64,000 nucleotides of DNA from Pseudomonas sp. 10S4 (GTDB lineage Bacteria; Pseudomonadota; Gammaproteobacteria; Pseudomonadales; Pseudomonadaceae). The stretch covers positions 3,844,001 through 3,908,000 of the forward strand of contig NZ_CP133774.1 in NCBI RefSeq assembly GCF_034344865.1. Reading direction: 5' to 3'. The position numbers and the translations under genes were made by a program. Shown here piece after piece: positions 60,231 through 64,000 of this stretch. The first letter of the stretch is position 1, and each line of letters opens with the position of its first letter. The notes under the pieces are model-generated. The model saw nothing but the letters and a program-made list of their open reading frames with translations, had not been told where the DNA came from and searched no databases.

Positions 60231-60746
60231 CTAGAGAGTCAGTAATCGGAACAACGCTATCTTGTTGATCTCCGCCAGCGCGCATTTGAATTCGGTGTCT
60301 GCCGAGTTGTGAATGCGCGTTTCGAACGCCGCGAGGATCTGATGCCGGTTGCTGCCTTTTACCGCCATGATGAAGGGAAACTTGAACTTGGCCTTGTAGG
60401 CGTCATTCAGCTCGGTGAAGCGTTGAAACTCATCGCTCGAGCATTGGTGAATACCGGCGCCAGCCTGTTCATTAGTGCTGGCTTCGGTCAGTTCGCCCTG
60501 GACGGCAGCTTTGCCGGCCAGGTCGGGGTGAGCGACGACCAGCTCAAGCTGGCTTTGGTGATCAGCGCTCAACAAAATGTCGCTCATGCGCTGGTGCAGG
60601 GTTTCGATCTCGTCGATCGCAGCGTCCTGGCCCAGGTCGAAAGCCTTTTCGGCCACCCATGGCGAATGTTCGTAGATGTCGGCAAAGGCGGCGACAAACG
60701 CATCGCGGCTCAGGGTCGACGGTTTCAGTGTCTGGAAGGTGCTCAT
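60231..60746 (-). CDS. uraD: OHCU decarboxylase UraD
   Basis: A 171-residue enzyme (LSRDAFVAAFADIYEHSPWVAEKA, VVAHPDLAGKAAVQGELTEASTNEQAGAG, FKFPFIMAVKGSNRHQILAAFETRI). The family PHP-like catalytic His is in AHPDL. It decarboxylates 2-oxo-4-hydroxy-4-carboxy-5-ureidoimidazoline to S-allantoin. The ATG at 60746 overlaps the puuE stop by four bases (ATGA). Confidence 0.94.
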   Translation of the reverse strand: MSTFQTLKPSTLSRDAFVAAFADIYEHSPWVAEKAFDLGQDAAIDEIETLHQRMSDILLSADHQSQLELVVAHPDLAGKAAVQGELTEASTNEQAGAGIHQCSSDEFQRFTELNDAYKAKFKFPFIMAVKGSNRHQILAAFETRIHNSADTEFKCALAEINKIALFRLLTL

Positions 60747-61669
60747 TTGGCAGCCCCTTGGTACGGGTGGGTTTCGTGCCAGTGGCGAGCGATGTCGACG
60801 CGACGGCTGAACCACACCTGTTCATGACTTTTAGCGTATTCGATAAAACGCTTGAGCGAGGCCAGACGCGCCGGACGGCCGATCAGTCGGCAGTGCAGGC
60901 CGATCGACAGCATCTTCGGTGCTTCGGCGCCTTCAGCGTAAAGCACATCGAATGCATCTTTGAGGTACTCGAAGAAATCGTCGCCCTTGTTGAAACCCTG
61001 GACCTGGGTGAAACGCATGTCGTTGGTGTCCAGCGTGTACGGGATCACCAAGTGCGGCTTGCCGGTCGGGTTGTTCGGTTCCCAGTAGGGCAGGTCGTCG
61101 TCGTAGGTGTCGCAGTCGTAGAGGAAACCGCCTTCTTCCATCACCAGCCGACGGGTGTTCGGGCCGGTGCGGCCGGTGTACCAGCCCAGTGGGCGTTCGC
61201 CTGTGAGTTCGGTGAGGATGCGGATCGCTTCGAGCATGTGCTCGCGTTCCTGCGCTTCGTCCATGTACTGATAGTCGATCCAGCGATAGCCGTGGCTGCA
61301 GATTTCGTGGCCGGCATCGACCATCGCGCGGATCACGTCCGGGTGACGCTGGGCGGCCATCGCTACGGCGAAGATGGTCAGCGGAATGTCGAATTCCTTG
61401 AACAGCTTCAGCACCCGCCAGACACCCGCGCGGCTGCCATACTCGTAAAGGGATTCCATGCTCATGTTGCGCGCGCCTTGCAGCGGCTGCGCCGAGACCA
61501 TTTCCGAGAGGAAGGCTTCGGACTCTTTGTCGCCGTGCAGGATATTGCGCTCGCCACCTTCCTCGTAATTGAGTACGAAGGACAAGGCGATGCGGGCATT
61601 GCCCGGCCAGTGTGGGTGCGGAGGGTTACTGCCGTAACCGACCAGGTCGCGTGGGTAGTCAGCGCTCAC
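60743..61669 (-). CDS. puuE: Allantoinase PuuE
   Basis: A 308-residue enzyme of the polysaccharide-deacetylase (NodB-like) fold rather than the amidohydrolase type. It shows YPRDLVGYGSNPPHPHWPGNARIALSFVLNYEEGGE, AGHEICSHGYRWIDYQ and GWYTGRTGPNTRRLV. It opens allantoin to allantoate. The GTG at 61669 (VSADYPRDL) has AAGGA upstream; an ATG at 61699 is less likely. It is the first gene of the urate unit, divergent from uraH. Confidence 0.94.
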   Translation of the reverse strand: MSADYPRDLVGYGSNPPHPHWPGNARIALSFVLNYEEGGERNILHGDKESEAFLSEMVSAQPLQGARNMSMESLYEYGSRAGVWRVLKLFKEFDIPLTIFAVAMAAQRHPDVIRAMVDAGHEICSHGYRWIDYQYMDEAQEREHMLEAIRILTELTGERPLGWYTGRTGPNTRRLVMEEGGFLYDCDTYDDDLPYWEPNNPTGKPHLVIPYTLDTNDMRFTQVQGFNKGDDFFEYLKDAFDVLYAEGAEAPKMLSIGLHCRLIGRPARLASLKRFIEYAKSHEQVWFSRRVDIARHWHETHPYQGAAK

Positions 61670-61740
61670 TGCAGTCTTCCTTCTTATTCGTGGTAGCAAT
61701 TTGTGTGGCAGCCTGGCGTGGCGTCACAGCGATGGGCTGA

Positions 61741-61750
61741 TTGTATACAA
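61741..61750. promoter_or_regulatory. TTGTATACAA palindrome, operator candidate 1
   Basis: A perfect 10-base palindrome 71 bases upstream of the puuE start. A near copy is at 61936-61945 in the same divergent spacer. Such sites are bound by some GntR-type regulators of purine catabolism; no regulator gene is in the window. Confidence 0.5.
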
Positions 61751-61935
61751 CTTTATATTCACTTTGTAAGCCTGATTTTTTGCATTTTTCATTAACTGTC
61801 ATGAATGGATGCTACTGCAAGAAACCTGCCTGACTGGTCAGCTAATGAATAGGAGGTTCGCTGACTGCATGGTTCGCGGGTAAATCCGCTGCAAATTCGC
61901 GGATGGCGGGGGAGGGCGTAAAAATGTCGTTTTTA

Positions 61936-61945
61936 TTGTGTACAA
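61936..61945. promoter_or_regulatory. TTGTGTACAA, operator candidate 2
   Basis: Nine of ten bases match the palindrome at 61741-61750. It lies in an AT-rich stretch about 130 bases before uraH and may control the uraH promoter. The remaining spacer (61670-62076) holds no gene. Confidence 0.45.
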
Positions 61946-62076
61946 TTTTTTTGAAAAGTGTCTTAATCAGTCGCTCGCCGCAGCTTTTCGTGCTCCGAAA
62001 CGGTGCGGTCTCCTTTTCAACTGACTTCGGGAGGCGCGAGGTCTGACTGCTCTACGCAGCCAGGCGCGCAGAATCA

Positions 62077-62430
62077 ATGGGACGTTTGACTACACACGTT
62101 TTGGACGCTGCACACGGTTGCCCGGGCAGCTCGATCAAGGTCGAGTTGTACCGCGTTGAAGGCTCGCAGCTGGAATTGGTCGCCAGCGCGATTACCAACA
62201 GCGACGGCCGTGTCGATGCACCGCTGCTGCAAGGCGATGACTACCGTTCCGGGGTCTATCAGGTTCAGTTTCATGCGGGCGATTACTACCGCGCCCGTGG
62301 CGTTCAGCTGCCGGAACCCGCGTTCCTGGACGTAGTCGTGCTGCGGTTCGGCATCTCTGCTGAACAGGATCACTACCACGTGCCACTGCTGATTTCGCCC
62401 TACAGCTATTCGACCTACAGAGGAAGCTAG
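62077..62430 (+). CDS. uraH: 5-hydroxyisourate hydrolase UraH
   Basis: A 117-residue transthyretin-like enzyme. It has LTTHVLDAAHGCPGSSIKVELY at the N-terminus and the family-defining C-terminal YSTYRGS (Y-R-G-S). Active-site His residues are in THVLD and in DHYHVPLLISPYSYSTYRGS-type sequence. It converts 5-hydroxyisourate to OHCU. It is transcribed alone, divergent from puuE, and ends at a strong terminator. Confidence 0.95.
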   Translation: MGRLTTHVLDAAHGCPGSSIKVELYRVEGSQLELVASAITNSDGRVDAPLLQGDDYRSGVYQVQFHAGDYYRARGVQLPEPAFLDVVVLRFGISAEQDHYHVPLLISPYSYSTYRGS

Positions 62431-62471
62431 ACTCCCCCAAGAATCTGCGCAAAAAGCTTCTTTGGTCTTTC

Positions 62472-62497
62472 GCCCGCTCACACTGCGGGCTTTTTTT
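62472..62497 (+). terminator. Rho-independent terminator of uraH
   Basis: GCCCGC-TCACACT-GCGGGC followed by seven T residues, about 40 bases after uraH. Confidence 0.88.
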
Positions 62498-62530
62498 GCC
62501 TTCAGGAAAGTGGTGTTGCTAAGGACGCCT

Positions 62531-62602
62531 TCGCGAGCAAGCTCGCTCCCACACTGATCTGTGTCGTTCACAAATCCCCTGTGGGAGCGAGCTTGCTCGC
62601 GA
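62531..62602. repeat. REP/REPIN pair, GTGGGAGCGAGCTTGCTCGCGA variant
   Basis: Inverted arms TCGCGAGCAAGCTCGCTCCC and complement between the convergent uraH and LysE-type genes. Confidence 0.85.
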
Positions 62603-62613
62603 TGCTTTTGCTC

Positions 62614-63240
62614 TTAGCGGCTCAACAACGACGCGGCGCCCGCGCCACCGAACAACGCGGCACTAATCCGGTTAAACCAACTCTGGCCCTTGCCACTGCG
62701 CAGATACCGCGCCGCGCCATGGGCACCCAGCCCATACGCCAACTTGCACAGCAGATCCAACACCGTCCAGGTTGCAATCATCACCAGCAATTGCGGCAGG
62801 AACGGCTGTTCAGCGCTCAAGAACTGCGGCAGGAAAGCGGCGAAAAACAGGATGTCTTTTGGATTACTTGCGCCCAACACAAACGCGCGTCCGAACAGTG
62901 CGCGAAAGCGTGGCACAGGTGCGGCCTGGGGCACTTCGGCGCCGTGGGACGGTTGACGCGATTGTTGCCAGCTCTTCCAGGCGAGGTAAAACAGGTACAG
63001 CGCGCCAACGATCTTCAGCGCGCTGAACAGCTGTTCCGACGCCAGCAGCAGGGCGCCCAGACCCAGCGCCGACGCACTGAGCAGACAAATCGAGGCAATC
63101 ACCCCGCCGAGAAACGCCGGGTACGAACGGCGCAACCCGTAGTTCAGGCTGTTGCTGATCATCAGCAAAGACAATGGCCCCGGGATCAGGATTACCACCA
63201 GCGCGGCGCCGCTGAACAGCAGCCAGGTTTCCAGACTCAT
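62614..63240 (-). CDS. LysE family translocator
   Basis: A 208-residue, six-span exporter (MSLETWLLFSGAALVVILIPGPLSLLMISNSLNYG, then FGRAFVLGASNPKDILFFAAFLPQFL). The PGP motif in the first span and the NPK block in the middle are typical of LysE/RhtB amino-acid exporters. The ATG at 63240 has TAGGAGGAAAG directly upstream, which decides the start. Substrate unknown; it lies just after the AzgA-type permease terminator. Confidence 0.87.
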   Translation of the reverse strand: MSLETWLLFSGAALVVILIPGPLSLLMISNSLNYGLRRSYPAFLGGVIASICLLSASALGLGALLLASEQLFSALKIVGALYLFYLAWKSWQQSRQPSHGAEVPQAAPVPRFRALFGRAFVLGASNPKDILFFAAFLPQFLSAEQPFLPQLLVMIATWTVLDLLCKLAYGLGAHGAARYLRSGKGQSWFNRISAALFGGAGAASLLSR

Positions 63241-63259
63241 CACTTTCCTCCTAATGTGC

Positions 63260-63292
63260 AAAAGCCCCACCCGACGGGGTGAGGCTGTTTGA
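63260..63292 (-). terminator. Rho-independent terminator of the AzgA-type gene
   Basis: On the minus strand AGCCTCACCC pairs with GGGTGGGGCT across CGTC and is followed by TTTT, 12 bases after the permease stop. Confidence 0.7.
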
Positions 63293-63304
63293 AACTATGA
63301 CGGC

Positions 63305-64000
63305 TTACAAGAAAATGAACTTGGCGATGAAGATCGCGCAGAGCACCCACAAGCTGGCGGAAATTTCCTTGTACTTACCGGTACCAGCCTTCAGCACCAC
63401 GTAAGTGATAAAGCCCAGTGCGATGCCGTCGGCGACCGAGAAGGTCAGCGGCATCATGATCGCGGTAACGATGGCCGGGATGCTGTCGGTCGCTTCATCC
63501 CAGTTGATGTGAGCCATACCGCTCATCATCAGCATCGCCACATAAATCAGCGCACCCGCCGTTGCATAAGCCGGAATCATGCCAGCCAGCGGTGCGAAGA
63601 ACATCGCGGCAATAAATAGCACACCTACGGTCACTGCGGTAAGACCAGTCCGACCACCAGCGGCTACACCCGCGGCACTTTCTACATAGCTTGTTACTGG
63701 AGGGACGCCGACCATCGCCCCGAATACGCTGGAGGCGCTGTCAGCTTTCATGGCGCGAGAGAGGTTTTCGATCCGGCCATCAGCGTTGACCAGGCCGGCG
63801 CGCTGGGCGACGCCCATCAAGGTACCGGCGGTGTCGAACATGTGCACGAAGAGGAACGCCAGCACCACGCTGATCATGCTGACGTTGAACACGCCGGCGA
63901 TGTTCATGGCCATCCAGGTCGGTGCCAGGCTCGGCGGGGCGGACATGATTCCGCCGTAATGCACCAGGCCCAGGCCCCAACCGGCGAGGGTCACGGTGAT
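63305..64000 (-). CDS. NCS2/AzgA family purine permease (3' part)
   Basis: The C-terminal 231 residues of a nucleobase permease whose 5' part lies beyond the window. It contains FLFVHMFDTAGTLMGVAQRAGLV (the AzgA-group DT signature), SSVFGAMVGVPPVTSYVESAAGVAAGGRTGLTAV and ends KEISASLWVLCAIFIAKFIFL. AzgA-type proteins import adenine, guanine or hypoxanthine with protons. It sits near the urate genes and a Tsx-like porin, consistent with purine salvage or catabolism. Confidence 0.9.
   Translation of the reverse strand: MTVTLAGWGLGLVHYGGIMSAPPSLAPTWMAMNIAGVFNVSMISVVLAFLFVHMFDTAGTLMGVAQRAGLVNADGRIENLSRAMKADSASSVFGAMVGVPPVTSYVESAAGVAAGGRTGLTAVTVGVLFIAAMFFAPLAGMIPAYATAGALIYVAMLMMSGMAHINWDEATDSIPAIVTAIMMPLTFSVADGIALGFITYVVLKAGTGKYKEISASLWVLCAIFIAKFIFL

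Noticed and set aside
62074..62571. 165-codon minus frame over uraH
   Set aside because: Antisense to a complete UraH with the diagnostic YRGS end.

Overview
The window looks like part of a chromosome from the Pseudomonas fluorescens group. The evidence is the protein content (RdgC, Prc, MinCDE, an ApeB-type aminopeptidase, a CrbS/MxtR-type sensor, DUF6124), the Pseudomonas-type palindromic repeats scattered between genes, and a gene order (patatin, lpxL, minCDE, rluA, apeB ... prc, EAL/GGDEF ... FKBP, rdgC ... SSS sensor kinase) that from memory follows P. aeruginosa PAO1 around PA3241-PA3271. No prophage, insertion sequence, CRISPR array or plasmid function was seen.

Layout. 1-4.4 kb: MarR regulator (cut by the window edge) with an MFS exporter and a 40-residue membrane peptide, a periplasmic glutathione peroxidase, and a FadL-type porin. 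4.4-7.7 kb: small genes, a roughly 1 kb stretch with no confident gene but a paired DnaA box, then rmuC. 7.9-11.4 kb: a CrbS-type sensor kinase broken by one extra base. 11.6-13.7 kb: TetR regulator and MFS exporter separated by nested inverted repeats. 13.7-19.9 kb: cupin, TDT transporter, MFS-PlsC fusion, a guanidinium exporter (gdx) behind a guanidine-II riboswitch, BASS transporter, rdgC. 20.0-20.6 kb: two tandem tRNA-Val/tRNA-Asp pairs. 21-27.7 kb: catalase-like and di-heme cytochrome pair, FKBP isomerase, DUF1232 protein and a run of small overlapping genes. 27.7-30 kb: a more AT-rich patch with a small cytochrome c, a secreted protein made of 20-residue repeats, and a DUF6124 gene with a structured leader. 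30.3-35.5 kb: EAL-CBS-GGDEF protein, prc, quinone oxidoreductase. 35.5-42 kb: an organophosphorus uptake locus. 42-51.3 kb: MscS-type channel, apeB, rluA, minCDE, lpxL, patatin. 51.4-54.2 kb: a TccC/Rhs toxin-like gene. 54.3-64 kb: purine/urate catabolism.

How genes work together. The urate genes form a complete route: PuuD, UraH, UraD, PuuE, Alc and AllA take urate to glyoxylate and urea, with a Tsx-like porin and two NCS2 permeases for uptake. The organophosphorus locus (HAD phosphatase, ABC ATPase, two permeases, alkaline-phosphatase-superfamily hydrolase, binding protein, divergent UTRA regulator) carries a Pho-box-like repeat on each side of its divergent promoter and a TGGTCTAG-type operator near each start. 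It is the best candidate here for a little-described system.

Caution. At least five genes (crbS, tetR, the ABC ATPase, alc, rhs) carry one-base indels, several in homopolymers. Residual sequencing error is the simplest explanation, so these genes may be intact in the organism.
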